Source: Rhodoferax sp. (GTDB taxonomy: Bacteria > Pseudomonadota > Gammaproteobacteria > Burkholderiales > Burkholderiaceae). From it: DNA of 12,472 bases. Within the stretch, counting starts at the first letter, position 1. The number at the start of each line of letters is the position of its first letter. Positions 1-7,791 of this stretch are shown one piece after another. A model generated the notes under the pieces. The model was given only the letters and a program-made list of their open reading frames with translations. It ran no database searches and was not told the origin of the DNA. The translations under genes were made by a program, and so were the position numbers. The stretch is taken from assembly GCA_028292075.1 (NCBI GenBank), contig JAQGNA010000694.1, positions 1 to 12,472 of the forward strand, in the 5' to 3' direction.

Positions 1-7
1 CGGTCTC

Positions 8-36
8 TTGGCAGTAAAACTGTATGGATGTACAGT
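8..36 (+). promoter_or_regulatory. Predicted sigma70-type promoter overlapping the LexA box
   Basis: TTGGCA (8-13) and TACAGT (31-36) are separated by exactly 17 bases, a good -35/-10 pair reading rightward. The LexA-type box at 20-35 lies between and over these elements, the usual geometry for repression by blocking RNA polymerase. The predicted start is near 43. On the minus strand no -35 sits at a suitable distance from the corresponding TACAGT, so rightward transcription is favoured. The next features in that direction are a perfect palindrome and the tRNA-Arg gene. Confidence 0.5.
20..35. promoter_or_regulatory. LexA (SOS) operator, CTGT-N8-ACAG
   Basis: CTGTATGGATGTACAG is an exact CTGT-N8-ACAG match to the LexA box known from E. 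coli and used by many beta- and gammaproteobacteria. The symmetry extends slightly: flanking A and T/TA give ACTG...CAGTA. It lies inside a promoter pointing right. The controlled gene is not obvious: no recognisable SOS gene (recA, lexA, imuAB, dnaE2, sulA) lies downstream. A divergent gene off the left edge could share the operator. Confidence 0.7.
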
Positions 37-130
37 AAGTTTAGCCCCTGAGACGGAGCGCCTGCAAGGGCTGAACGGCAGAATTCTTCACCATATACCC
101 AGTATGATCTGAGGGCGTCCCCAATGAACT

Positions 131-148
131 TTGCGGAACGTTCCGCAA
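131..148. repeat. 18-bp perfect palindrome (candidate operator)
   Basis: TTGCGGAACGTTCCGCAA is its own reverse complement over all 18 bases. It ends 42 bases before the tRNA gene and lies about 90 bases downstream of the predicted SOS promoter start. As RNA it could fold into a 7-bp stem with an ACGT tetraloop, but no T-run follows, so it does not look like an intrinsic terminator. A binding site for a dimeric regulator is the more likely reading. I do not recognise the cognate protein. Confidence 0.45.
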
Positions 149-190
149 GATGGTTCAAAATTGATAGCAGCGCAACAAGCGTACAAGCAT

Positions 191-267
<77 letters not shown>

Positions 268-429
268 CCAATCTACGGCGATCACCCGCAATCACTCGCG
301 TTCAGCCCCGCTTACCGCGCTGCAGCGCCCGAAATGTGATGGTTTTCAAGCACCGTGCTGCTCGGCTGCGCCGTGTTCAGTGCGCTGTCCTACGCTACCA
401 TGCGTGGCACCCCTTTTGGAGAACGCCGC

Positions 430-3400
430 ATGCCCCATTCCGCCAGCCCGCATCTTGCGGCGCGCGGCCGACCGAGCCAGCTGTGGTCGTGGATCACCGT
501 GTTGGGCGTTCTGGTGGCTGGCGCTGCGCTGTCGGTGCAGGAGTCGCGGCGGATCCAGGCAGGGGAAGACGCGCTTCTGCGGCGCAATTTCGACAAGGAT
601 GTGGATGACGCGGTCGCCCTCGTGCGGGCAGGGGTGGCGGCCCAGGAGCAATTGCTTCGCGCGGGTCTGGGGCTCTATAGCTCTTCCGAAGACGTGAGTC
701 GCATCGAATGGCACACCTTCGCCCAGGAAATGCGGCTGCGCGATCGTTACCCGGGGCTGCGGTCCCTCGGATATGCGGCGCGGGTCGTGCCGCCCGGCCA
801 GGACAAAGCCGAGCGGACGCAGGTGGTTTACGTGGAGCCACTCGAACCGAGCGCGCCGGACAGCGCCCACAACGCCGCCCTGATCGGCCTGGACATGCAG
901 GCGCTGCCGGCGTTGCAATCGGCCATGGTCGTGGCACGCGACAGCGGCGAGGCGACCCTGTCTGCGAAGCTCGAGCTTGTGGGCATCCAGCCTCACGAAG
1001 CGACCCAGGTGCAGGCGGTGATGTACATGCCGCTCTACGGGGCCGACCGCGCCGCGCTGGCCGACACCCAGGGAAGACGCACCTCGCTCAAGGGTTTTGT
1101 GTTCGGCTTTTCACGCATGGACGAACTGGTGGAAAGCGCCTTGCGTGGACAGGTCGACGGCATGGCGGTCGAGATGTTCGACGGCAGCCTGCCGGTACCG
1201 GATCTGCGGCTTTACAGCGCCCGGATTCCGTCCGCGGCTGCGCCTGTTGCCACGCTCGACCGCACCGTGCAGTTCGACATGGCCCAGCGGCCCTGGACCC
1301 TTCGATTCCAGGCGTTGCCGACCTATGCCGCCACGATGCCCGCCGGCAGGTCGAACTCGGTGCTGGTGTCGGGCCTTCTTGTGACCTTGCTGTTCGGCAC
1401 CGCGTTGGGCATTCTTGCGCGGTTGAGAGCTGGCGCCGAGCACCGCGCCGCTTCCTTGGGGTCGGCTTTCCGGCGCAGCGAGGCGAGGGCGCAGACGATC
1501 GTTGCACACACTGCCGAAGGCATCCTCACCGCCGACGCCGCAGGGCAGGTGCTCACTGCGAATCCTGCGGTCGAGGCGATGTTCGGTGTACAGGCGCAGC
1601 CTCTGGTTGGGCGGCAGATGGGTGCCGTGCTGCCGCTGTCGCTTGAGGAGTTGTCTGCTGTCGGCAACAGCGAGACGCTTCGGCGCGACCTGAGCTGCTG
1701 CCGGGAAGACGGCCGTGAGATCCAGGTCCGCGCCGCGGTCAGCGTGATGTTGCTCGATGGCCAGCGCGGCTACGTGGTGATCCTGAGCGACCTCACCGAG
1801 CATGTCCTCGCCGAACAGGCGGCGGCCCGCATTGCGCAGCTCAATACGGCGATCCTGCAAAGCGCACCGTTCATGGTGATCAGCACCGACAAGGACGGCC
1901 GGATCCAGAGCGTCAACGCAGCCACCGAACGCATGCTGTGGTACCGGCGCGATGAGCTGGTGGGACGCAGCGTGTTCGACACCTTGCTTCTGCCGGAGGA
2001 GCTTGCGGCGCATGCCGCCCAGGCGTCGCTTGACCTGGGCATGGCGGTGCCGCCCAGCGCGATGGGAGCACGCGCCTTGCGCGGGTTGGCCGATGAGAGC
2101 GAATGGACCCTGCTGCGCAAGGACGGCTCGGCGCTGCCCGTGAACATGGCCGTGGCCGCCATGCGCGACGCACGCGGCCTGCCGACCGGCTTCGTCGGCA
2201 TTGCCTACGACATCAGCGAACGCAAGCGCTCGGAGAGCTACATTCGGCACCTCGCCCATCACGATGCGCTCACTTCGCTGCCCAACCGGCTGTTGCTGCA
2301 GGACCGCGTGGAGGTTGCCATCGAGCATGCCAAGCGCAGCCAGAAGCAGGTGGGTGTCATGCTGCTCGACCTCGATCATTTCAAGCAGATCAACGACTCG
2401 CTGGGCCATGGTGTGGGCGACGCGGTGCTGCAGGAGGTGGCGACGCGCTTGCGCAGCACGGTGCGCCAGTCGGACACCGTGGCGCGCATGGGGGGCGACG
2501 AATTCTGCGTGGTATTGAGTGACATGGATGACCCCGGCGAAGCCACCCTGGTGGCCCGCAAGATCCTCGAGGCAGTCCGTCCCGCGATGGTGCTGGGCCC
2601 GCGCGAGCTGCACATCACCGTGAGCATCGGCATTGCGGTGTATCCCGACCAGGGCAGCGACCTCGCGACCCTGCTGCAGAATGCCGACATCGCGATGTAC
2701 GCGTCGAAGAAGCAGGGGCGCAACGCCTTCGAATCGTTCGAGTCCGGCATGCAGGCCGATTCGACGCTGCGCATGACGGTGGAGGAGGGGCTGCGCGCGG
2801 CCCTCGCCCGCGGTGAGTTCCTGTTGCACTTCCAACCGAAGGTGGACCTCGACGACGGCCATCTGCTGGGTGTGGAAGCCCTGCTTCGCTGGCAGAGGCC
2901 GGGCCATGGGCTGGTGGCCCCTTGCGACTTCATCTCGATGGCGGAAGACTCGGGCCTGATCGCGCCGATCGGCGAATGGGTGCTGCGGCAAGCCTGTGCC
3001 GATGCGGTGCGGCTGCAGGCACGGCTCGGTTTTCCGGTGCCGATGGCGGTCAACATGTCGCCGCGGCAATTTCGTCAGCCTGAGCTGCTGCAACTGGTTG
3101 GCTCCGTGCTGGCCGAGTCAGGGCTGGCGCCGGAACATCTCGAACTGGAAATCACCGAGAGTGTCCTGATCGACGACCCGGAAGTGGCGGCCGAAATGCT
3201 GCAGGCGCTGCACCGCACCGGGGTGCGGCTCACCATCGACGACTTCGGCACGGGGTTTTCGAGCCTCAGCTACCTGCACCGCTTTCCGGTCAGCACGCTG
3301 AAGATCGACCAGAGCTTCATTGTCGACCTGGCAACCAACCGCTACAGCGAGGCCATCGTGGCGTCCGTGGTGGGGTTGGGTCGTTCACTGAAGCTGCGGG

Positions 3401-3558
3401 TGATTGCGGAAGGCGTCGAAACGAAGGCGCAGCACGAACGGCTCCGATCACACCACTGCGAAGGCGGGCAGGGTTATCTGTTCAGCCATCCGCTGCCGTT
3501 CGAGGCGCTCTGCGCCTTGTTGCACGAGAAGCACGGCCTGATCACAGCCGAGGCCTAG
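430..3558 (+). CDS. CHASE-PAS-PAS-GGDEF-EAL cyclic-di-GMP synthase/phosphodiesterase
   Basis: Dual-domain enzyme predicted to make and break cyclic-di-GMP at the inner membrane. ATG 430 is preferred because GGAGA sits 7 bases upstream; an in-frame GTG at 355 has no ribosome site. Length is 1042 aa. A membrane helix lies near residues 16-35, then a periplasmic CHASE sensor (about 50-285, with the family-like YPGLRSLGYAARV), a second helix (about 310-332), PAS (about 345-455) and PAS/PAC (about 470-595). The GGDEF domain (about 605-765) has an intact GGDEF at 688-692 and an I-site RQSD at 679-682, so product inhibition is expected. The EAL domain (about 785-1035) keeps EAL 816-818, DDFGTG 937-942 and EGVE 994-997, so phosphodiesterase activity is also expected. 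The CHASE ligand is unknown. It converges on the GST gene with a 13-bp gap. Confidence 0.93.
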   Translation: MPHSASPHLAARGRPSQLWSWITVLGVLVAGAALSVQESRRIQAGEDALLRRNFDKDVDDAVALVRAGVAAQEQLLRAGLGLYSSSEDVSRIEWHTFAQEMRLRDRYPGLRSLGYAARVVPPGQDKAERTQVVYVEPLEPSAPDSAHNAALIGLDMQALPALQSAMVVARDSGEATLSAKLELVGIQPHEATQVQAVMYMPLYGADRAALADTQGRRTSLKGFVFGFSRMDELVESALRGQVDGMAVEMFDGSLPVPDLRLYSARIPSAAAPVATLDRTVQFDMAQRPWTLRFQALPTYAATMPAGRSNSVLVSGLLVTLLFGTALGILARLRAGAEHRAASLGSAFRRSEARAQTIVAHTAEGILTADAAGQVLTANPAVEAMFGVQAQPLVGRQMGAVLPLSLEELSAVGNSETLRRDLSCCREDGREIQVRAAVSVMLLDGQRGYVVILSDLTEHVLAEQAAARIAQLNTAILQSAPFMVISTDKDGRIQSVNAATERMLWYRRDELVGRSVFDTLLLPEELAAHAAQASLDLGMAVPPSAMGARALRGLADESEWTLLRKDGSALPVNMAVAAMRDARGLPTGFVGIAYDISERKRSESYIRHLAHHDALTSLPNRLLLQDRVEVAIEHAKRSQKQVGVMLLDLDHFKQINDSLGHGVGDAVLQEVATRLRSTVRQSDTVARMGGDEFCVVLSDMDDPGEATLVARKILEAVRPAMVLGPRELHITVSIGIAVYPDQGSDLATLLQNADIAMYASKKQGRNAFESFESGMQADSTLRMTVEEGLRAALARGEFLLHFQPKVDLDDGHLLGVEALLRWQRPGHGLVAPCDFISMAEDSGLIAPIGEWVLRQACADAVRLQARLGFPVPMAVNMSPRQFRQPELLQLVGSVLAESGLAPEHLELEITESVLIDDPEVAAEMLQALHRTGVRLTIDDFGTGFSSLSYLHRFPVSTLKIDQSFIVDLATNRYSEAIVASVVGLGRSLKLRVIAEGVETKAQHERLRSHHCEGGQGYLFSHPLPFEALCALLHEKHGLITAEA

Positions 3559-3571
3559 TTGCCTGGGTGGA

Positions 3572-4273
3572 TCAGCCCGCGGGCCGGCGTTCATGCTGGG
3601 TCTTGCCGAACAGCACCTCGCGTGCCTTGTCGTCGGTAATGGGCTTGCGCAGATCGGCCAGCACGGCGACGCCGCGCTGCACCGCCGGGCGCTCCCCAAC
3701 ACGGTCGAACCAGGCTTTCAGGTGCGGGTAGTGGGCCCAGTCGATGCCCTGGTTCTGCCAGCTGCGCAGCCACGGAAAAATGGCGATGTCCGCAATGCTG
3801 TAGTTCGCACCGGCAATGTACTTGTGGCCGGCCAGCTGGGTGTCCATCACGCCGTAGATTCGCCGCGCTTCGTTGGTATAGCGGTCGATGGCATAGTCGA
3901 TCTTTTCAGGCGCGTACATGCGGAAGTGGTGGGCCTGGCCGAGCATTGGGCCGACGCCACCCATCTGGAACATCAGCCACTGCAGAACTTCGAACTTCTG
4001 CCGGTCCGATCTGGGCATGAACTTGCCGGTCTTGCTCGCAAGGTACAGCAGGATTGCGCCCGACTCGAACAGCGAGAAAGGTTTGCCGTCAGGTCCGTCC
4101 GGGTCGACGAGGGCTGGAATCTTGTTGTTGGGGCTGATCTTCAAAAAGTCGGGCTTGAATTGGTCGCCGGTGCCGATGTCCACCGGGATGGCGGTGTAGG
4201 GGAGCTTGCACTCCTCCAGCATGATGTGGACCTTATGGCCGTTCGGCGTGGGCCAGGAATAGACTTCGATCAT
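3572..4273 (-). CDS. yfcG: YfcG-type glutathione S-transferase / GSH-dependent disulfide-bond oxidoreductase
   Basis: Cytosolic Nu-class GST of 233 aa, close to family length. The N-terminal thioredoxin-fold domain starts MIEVYSWPTPNGHKV; Thr9 and Asn11 match the glutathione-contacting residues of E. coli YfcG, and there is no catalytic Ser/Cys/Tyr. NNKIPA (49-54) carries the cis-proline and ES (70-71) binds the glutathione gamma-glutamyl group. The all-helical C-domain keeps GGVGPMLGQ and the YSIADIA N-capping motif. Family members reduce disulfides with two bound GSH rather than conjugating substrates. It is the last gene of the minus-strand run, 137 bp after the acyl-CoA dehydrogenase, and may be expressed separately. 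The start has a weak GAGA ribosome site. A protective role against reactive acyl or enal products is inference from context only. Confidence 0.9.
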   Translation of the reverse strand: MIEVYSWPTPNGHKVHIMLEECKLPYTAIPVDIGTGDQFKPDFLKISPNNKIPALVDPDGPDGKPFSLFESGAILLYLASKTGKFMPRSDRQKFEVLQWLMFQMGGVGPMLGQAHHFRMYAPEKIDYAIDRYTNEARRIYGVMDTQLAGHKYIAGANYSIADIAIFPWLRSWQNQGIDWAHYPHLKAWFDRVGERPAVQRGVAVLADLRKPITDDKAREVLFGKTQHERRPAG

Positions 4274-4354
4274 CAGGTGGTCTCGCGGTGATGCATGGTG
4301 CCGCCAACGGGGCGGACGGCAAACCCAGCGACTCTAGGCGAAATTGCGATTCTT

Positions 4355-4402
4355 GGCAGGGGCAAGGGCCGGCTCCGCACCGCCCCTGACCGCCCCTCTG
4401 CC
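4355..4402 (-). other. Possible RNA stem-loop between acyl-CoA dehydrogenase and GST genes
   Basis: GGCAGGGGC (4355-4363) is complementary to GCCCCTCTGCC (4392-4402) apart from a two-base bulge, giving a GC-rich hairpin just after the dehydrogenase stop. The right arm includes a tandem near-repeat ACCGCCCC at 4379-4386 and 4389-4396. No T-run follows in the minus direction, so this is not a canonical intrinsic terminator. It might be a processing or attenuation element, or simply GC-rich sequence. Confidence 0.25.
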
Positions 4403-4410
4403 GGTCTTTG

Positions 4411-5685
4411 TCAGCTGCCGCGGGTGATCGGCATTTCCACTTCGCGTGGATGAAGCGCGTACTTGCCCAGCTCCAGCTTGGCAATGGCGTTGCGGTGGAC
4501 TTCGTCCGGTCCGTCGGCAAAGCGCAACGTGCGCGCCACAGTGTAGGCGTAGGCCAGGGGGAAGTCATCGCACATGCCGCCGCCGCCATGGGCCTGCATC
4601 GCCCAGTCGATCACCTGGCAAGCCATGTTGGGCGCAACCACCTTGATCATGGCAATTTCGTTCTTGGCAACCTTGTTGCCGGCGATGTCCATGAGCCAGG
4701 CGGCCTTGAGGGTGAGCAGGCGCGCCATGTCGATCTTGCAGCGGGCCTCGGCAATGCGCTCCTGGGTTACGGTCTGCGCCGCCACCGGCTTGCCAAAAGC
4801 GACGCGTGACGAGGCGCGTTTGCACATCAACTCAAGGGCCCGCTCGGCCAGGCCGATCAGCCGCATGCAGTGGTGAATGCGTCCGGGCCCGAGGCGGCCC
4901 TGCGCGATCTCGAAACCACGGCCCTCGCCGAGCAGGATGTTGCCGGCGGGCACACGCACGTTGTCGAACACCATCTCCATGTGGCCATGCGGCGCATCGT
5001 CGTAGCCCATGACGGTCAGCGGGCGGATGAGTTTGACGCCGGGCGCGTCGGCCGGCACCAGGATCATGCTTTGCTGTGAATGGCGTGGCGCCTCCGGGTC
5101 CGTCTTGCCCATGGTGATATAGACCGCGCAACGCGGATCTCCGGCCCCGGAGATCCACCATTTCCGGCCGTTGATGACATAGTCGTCGCCCTGCCGCTCG
5201 ATGCGCGTTGCGATGTTCGTCGCATCGCTCGAGGCCACGTCGGGCTCGGTCATGGCGAAGGCCGACCGGATGCGACCTTCAAGCAGCGGCTTGAGCCAGC
5301 GCAGCTTGTTCTCTTCGGAGCCATAGCGGGCGATGGTTTCCATGTTTCCGGTGTCCGGCGCCGAGCAGTTGAACACCTCGGGCGCCCATGGCACCCGGCC
5401 CATGATCTCGGCCAGCGGTGCGTATTCCTGGTTGGTCAGGCCGGCGCCCTCGAAACCGGCGGCCGCGGCGCTGTCGACCGGCAGGAACAGGTTCCACAGG
5501 TCCGCAGCCTGCGCCTTGGTCTTGAGGTCCTCGATGGTCTGCAGCGGCGTCCAGCGCCGGCCTTCGGCCGTGTGCGCCGCGAGTTCCTCGGCGAAACGGG
5601 CTTCGGCAGGGTAGATGTGATCGCCCATGAACTGCAGCAGGCGCGTCTGCAATGCCTTGGTCTTGGGTGAGTAGTCGAAGTCCAT
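4411..5685 (-). CDS. Acyl-CoA dehydrogenase, ACAD10/ACAD11 (LvaC-like) type
   Basis: FAD-dependent acyl-CoA dehydrogenase family protein of 424 aa. ATG 5685 has GGAG about 8 bases upstream; the frame stays open further upstream but without a better start. The helical N-domain runs to about residue 140. [13 protein letters not shown] (146-158) and KWWISG (175-180) form the flavin/substrate-binding middle domain. The C-domain has RVAFGKP (294-300), QAHGGGG (364-370) and ADGPDEVH (390-397). Asp391 stands where medium-chain dehydrogenases have the catalytic Glu of the YEG motif, as in ACAD10/11-like proteins. Its gene follows an APH-fold kinase by 64 bp. The same two domains are fused in animal ACAD10/11, and occur as LvaA/LvaC in Pseudomonas levulinate catabolism, where the ACAD removes phosphate from 4-phosphoacyl-CoA. 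It could instead be an ordinary dehydrogenase for a branched or long acyl-CoA. Confidence 0.92.
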   Translation of the reverse strand: MDFDYSPKTKALQTRLLQFMGDHIYPAEARFAEELAAHTAEGRRWTPLQTIEDLKTKAQAADLWNLFLPVDSAAAAGFEGAGLTNQEYAPLAEIMGRVPWAPEVFNCSAPDTGNMETIARYGSEENKLRWLKPLLEGRIRSAFAMTEPDVASSDATNIATRIERQGDDYVINGRKWWISGAGDPRCAVYITMGKTDPEAPRHSQQSMILVPADAPGVKLIRPLTVMGYDDAPHGHMEMVFDNVRVPAGNILLGEGRGFEIAQGRLGPGRIHHCMRLIGLAERALELMCKRASSRVAFGKPVAAQTVTQERIAEARCKIDMARLLTLKAAWLMDIAGNKVAKNEIAMIKVVAPNMACQVIDWAMQAHGGGGMCDDFPLAYAYTVARTLRFADGPDEVHRNAIAKLELGKYALHPREVEMPITRGS

Positions 5686-5749
5686 TCGGTGTCTCCAGGT
5701 GACGATGGAATGCCAGGCAGTGCCTTGCGGTCGGCGTGGCGTCTGTGAC

Positions 5750-6835
5750 TCAGGCCTTCTGGGCGAACTGCCAGGCCATTTCCGCGAGAGGCCTGGCACC
5801 GGCTGCCGAGGCCACCGCTTGCGCGCTCGACGCGGTGCCCGCCTCCACGCGCTTGGCAATGCCCTGCAGGATGGCGGCGAGGCGAAACAGGTTGTAGGCC
5901 ATGTAGAAGTTCCAGTCGGCCTGGAGCGCCTCGAAGGTGGTGATGCCGGTGCGGTCGCAATAGCGTCGCATGTATTCGTGTTCCTGCGGGATGCCCAGGC
6001 TTTCTACGTCCAGGCCACCGATGCCGCGGAACGCGCCGGGGGCGATGTGCCAGGCCATGCAGTGGTAGCTGAAGTCGGCCAGGGGATGTCCCAGCGTGGA
6101 CAGTTCCCAATCGAGTACCGCCATCACGCGCGGCTCGGTCGGGTGAAACATCAGATTGTCGAGACGGAAGTCGCCATGCACGATGCTGGTCTTGCCTTCG
6201 TCTCTGGCGCTGGCTGGCATGTGGCCGGGGAGCCATGCCATCAGCTGGTCCATGGCCGGAATCGGCTGCGTGACGGAGGCGACGTATTGCCTGCTCCAGC
6301 GCCCGATCTGCCGCTCGAAGTAGTTGCCCGGCTTGCCATAGCCCACAAGGCCGCGTGCGGCGAAGTCGACCTTGTGGAGTGCGGCGATCACGCGGTTCAT
6401 CTCGTCGTAGATCTCGGCCCGCTGTGGCTTGGTCATGCCGGGCAGGGCCTGGTCCCAAAGGACGCGACCCTGCATGAACTCCATCACGTAGAAGGCACGG
6501 CCGATGACCGATTCGTCCTCGCACAGGCAGAACATGGCGGGCACCGGCACGTCGGTGCCGTGGAGCCCGCTCATCACGGCGAATTCGCGCTCCACCGCAT
6601 GGGCCGACGGCAGCAGCCTGGCGGCGGGCCCCGGCTTGGCGCGCATGACATAGCTGCGCGCCGGCGTGAGCAGCTTGTAGGTGGGGTTCGACTGGCCGCC
6701 CTTGAAGATTTCCACCTCGAGCGGACCTTCGAAGCCGGGCAAATGCCGCAGCAGCCATGCCGTCAGCGCCGCTTCGTCGAACGCCTGGGCTCCGGAGACG
6801 GCGCGCGTGCCCTCGAAATGCTGGAAGTCGGTCAT
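5750..6835 (-). CDS. APH-fold phosphotransferase, ACAD10/11 kinase-domain (LvaA) type
   Basis: Small-molecule kinase of the aminoglycoside/choline phosphotransferase fold, 361 aa from ATG 6835 ([13 protein letters not shown]). An in-frame GTG at 6868 would add 11 residues; neither start has a strong ribosome site, and the family-like start decided the choice. The nucleotide loop is GGQSNPTY (46-53). The catalytic loop HGDFRLDN spans 220-227, with Asp222 as base and Asn227 as metal ligand. LDWE (241-244) is the DFG-equivalent, with metal-binding Asp242. All key residues are present, so it should be active. The gene lies 52 bp after the regulator and 64 bp before the ACAD gene. Characterised relatives paired with ACADs phosphorylate the 4-hydroxyl of 4-hydroxyacyl-CoAs. 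Antibiotic resistance is unlikely given this context. Confidence 0.9.
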   Translation of the reverse strand: MTDFQHFEGTRAVSGAQAFDEAALTAWLLRHLPGFEGPLEVEIFKGGQSNPTYKLLTPARSYVMRAKPGPAARLLPSAHAVEREFAVMSGLHGTDVPVPAMFCLCEDESVIGRAFYVMEFMQGRVLWDQALPGMTKPQRAEIYDEMNRVIAALHKVDFAARGLVGYGKPGNYFERQIGRWSRQYVASVTQPIPAMDQLMAWLPGHMPASARDEGKTSIVHGDFRLDNLMFHPTEPRVMAVLDWELSTLGHPLADFSYHCMAWHIAPGAFRGIGGLDVESLGIPQEHEYMRRYCDRTGITTFEALQADWNFYMAYNLFRLAAILQGIAKRVEAGTASSAQAVASAAGARPLAEMAWQFAQKA

Positions 6836-6887
6836 GGTGTGGGTGGCCCGTATGAAAGTGGTGGCCACGCGCCACCGTTGCGGAGAC

Positions 6888-7607
6888 TCAGACGTCGGCG
6901 TCGACGATGCGCATCAGCGCGTCGCGGTTGCGCACCGTCAGCCCTGCCGGCTCGATGCGGATGACTTCGTCGCGCTCCATCGCCTTGAGTTCCTGGTTCA
7001 CGCGCTGGCGCGACGCGCCCAGAAGCTGCGCCAGTTCCTCTTGCGCCAGTTGAAGGCTGATGCGCACCTCGCTGGCGTTGGCAAGGCTCGGCACCCCGTA
7101 GCTGCGCACCAGGTGGATCAGTTGCTTGGCGAGGCGCGCCCGGAGCGGCAGCGTGTTGAGGTCTTCCACCAGGCCGAAGAGCTGGCGTATGCGCCGCGCA
7201 TGCAGGCGCAGCAGGGCTTCGTACAGTTCGGTATGGGCCGCGAGAATCTTCTTGAAGTCGGCCTTGGCCACGCACAGGATGGTGGTGTCTCCATGGGCAT
7301 AGGCATCGTGCGTGCGGCGGTCGCCGTCGAAGATCGCCACGTCGCCGATCCAGATGCCGGGCTCCACATAGGTCAGCGTGATCTGCTTGCCCGATACCGA
7401 AGTCGAGCTCACGCGCACCGCGCCGAGCGCACAGGCGATCCATTCGTCCGGCGGCTCGCCTCGGGCCGCGATCAGCTCGGCGTCTTTGTAGCGTTTGACG
7501 TATGCGCATCGAAGGATGTCATGGCGGAGCGAGGGGGAGAGGGTTGAAAACCAGCGTCCCGCGTTGATCGCGGCACGTTCCTCGATGGTAAGAATCGGTT
7601 CGTCCAT
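6888..7607 (-). CDS. CRP/FNR-family transcriptional regulator
   Basis: Regulator of 239 aa, typical length for the family. ATG 7607 is chosen because MDEPILTIEERAAINAGRWF matches usual N-termini; the frame is open to 7691 but the extra residues look non-coding. The cyclic-nucleotide-type beta-roll covers about 18-125. The phosphate-binding-cassette region reads GDVAIFDGDRRT (88-99), with Arg98-Thr99 where E. coli CRP has Arg82-Ser83 and Asp89 for Glu72, so cAMP or a related ligand is possible but unproven. There is no FNR-type cysteine cluster (only Cys34, 59 and 112). The dimer helix covers about 128-150. The winged helix-turn-helix is at about 186-210, with recognition helix SRQRVNQELKAM. 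Sitting between the crotonase and kinase genes on the same strand, it probably controls this catabolic run. Confidence 0.9.
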   Translation of the reverse strand: MDEPILTIEERAAINAGRWFSTLSPSLRHDILRCAYVKRYKDAELIAARGEPPDEWIACALGAVRVSSTSVSGKQITLTYVEPGIWIGDVAIFDGDRRTHDAYAHGDTTILCVAKADFKKILAAHTELYEALLRLHARRIRQLFGLVEDLNTLPLRARLAKQLIHLVRSYGVPSLANASEVRISLQLAQEELAQLLGASRQRVNQELKAMERDEVIRIEPAGLTVRNRDALMRIVDADV

Positions 7608-7791
7608 GGCCTGTCTTGTCTGTGACTGGGTTGGGCGGGTGCGGAGGGCTCTGCACCGGCTGCAATCATGGCGCATTGTCAGGCCGGCCATGGGCCGTGC
7701 ACCACAGGGTTGTCACCTGAGTGTCTGATGCTGCACGGCGACAACGATGGGCTTCAGTTGCACCTCTGCGGGCGGAGCCCCGGACGGACGC
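7608..7791. other. 184-bp intergenic region upstream of the CRP/FNR-family gene
   Basis: This is the largest gap in the minus-strand run and the likely place for a separate promoter of the regulator, but no convincing -35/-10 pair is visible. It contains an imperfect inverted repeat, TGCACCGGC (7652-7660) against GCCGTGCA (7694-7701), whose loop holds GGCCATGGGCC. It also contains GTTGTC...GACAAC at 7709-7714 and 7740-7745. None matches the classical CRP consensus TGTGA-N6-TCACA. No small gene is supported here. Confidence 0.3.

Noticed and set aside
355..429. Longer N-terminus for the cyclic-di-GMP enzyme from GTG 355
   Set aside because: No ribosome site precedes it, while ATG 430 has GGAGA at good spacing and the first membrane helix lies just after it.
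1111..3093. Long open frame on the minus strand opposite the GGDEF-EAL gene
   Set aside because: His/Arg/Gln-rich composition with no domain resemblance; typical antisense shadow of a high-GC gene whose own frame has clear catalytic motifs.
3559..3600. Terminator between the convergent genes around GCCCGCGGGC
   Set aside because: The 10-bp palindrome has no loop and no T-run on either strand, and it lies inside the 3' end of the GST coding sequence.
5750..6835. Aminoglycoside resistance gene
   Set aside because: The fold is shared, but the sequence style and direct pairing with an acyl-CoA dehydrogenase match the ACAD10/11 kinase group.
5699..6964. 421-codon + strand frame opposite the kinase gene
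   Set aside because: Antisense shadow: the minus-strand frame carries the intact HGDFRLDN and LDWE motifs, the + frame has no recognisable domain.
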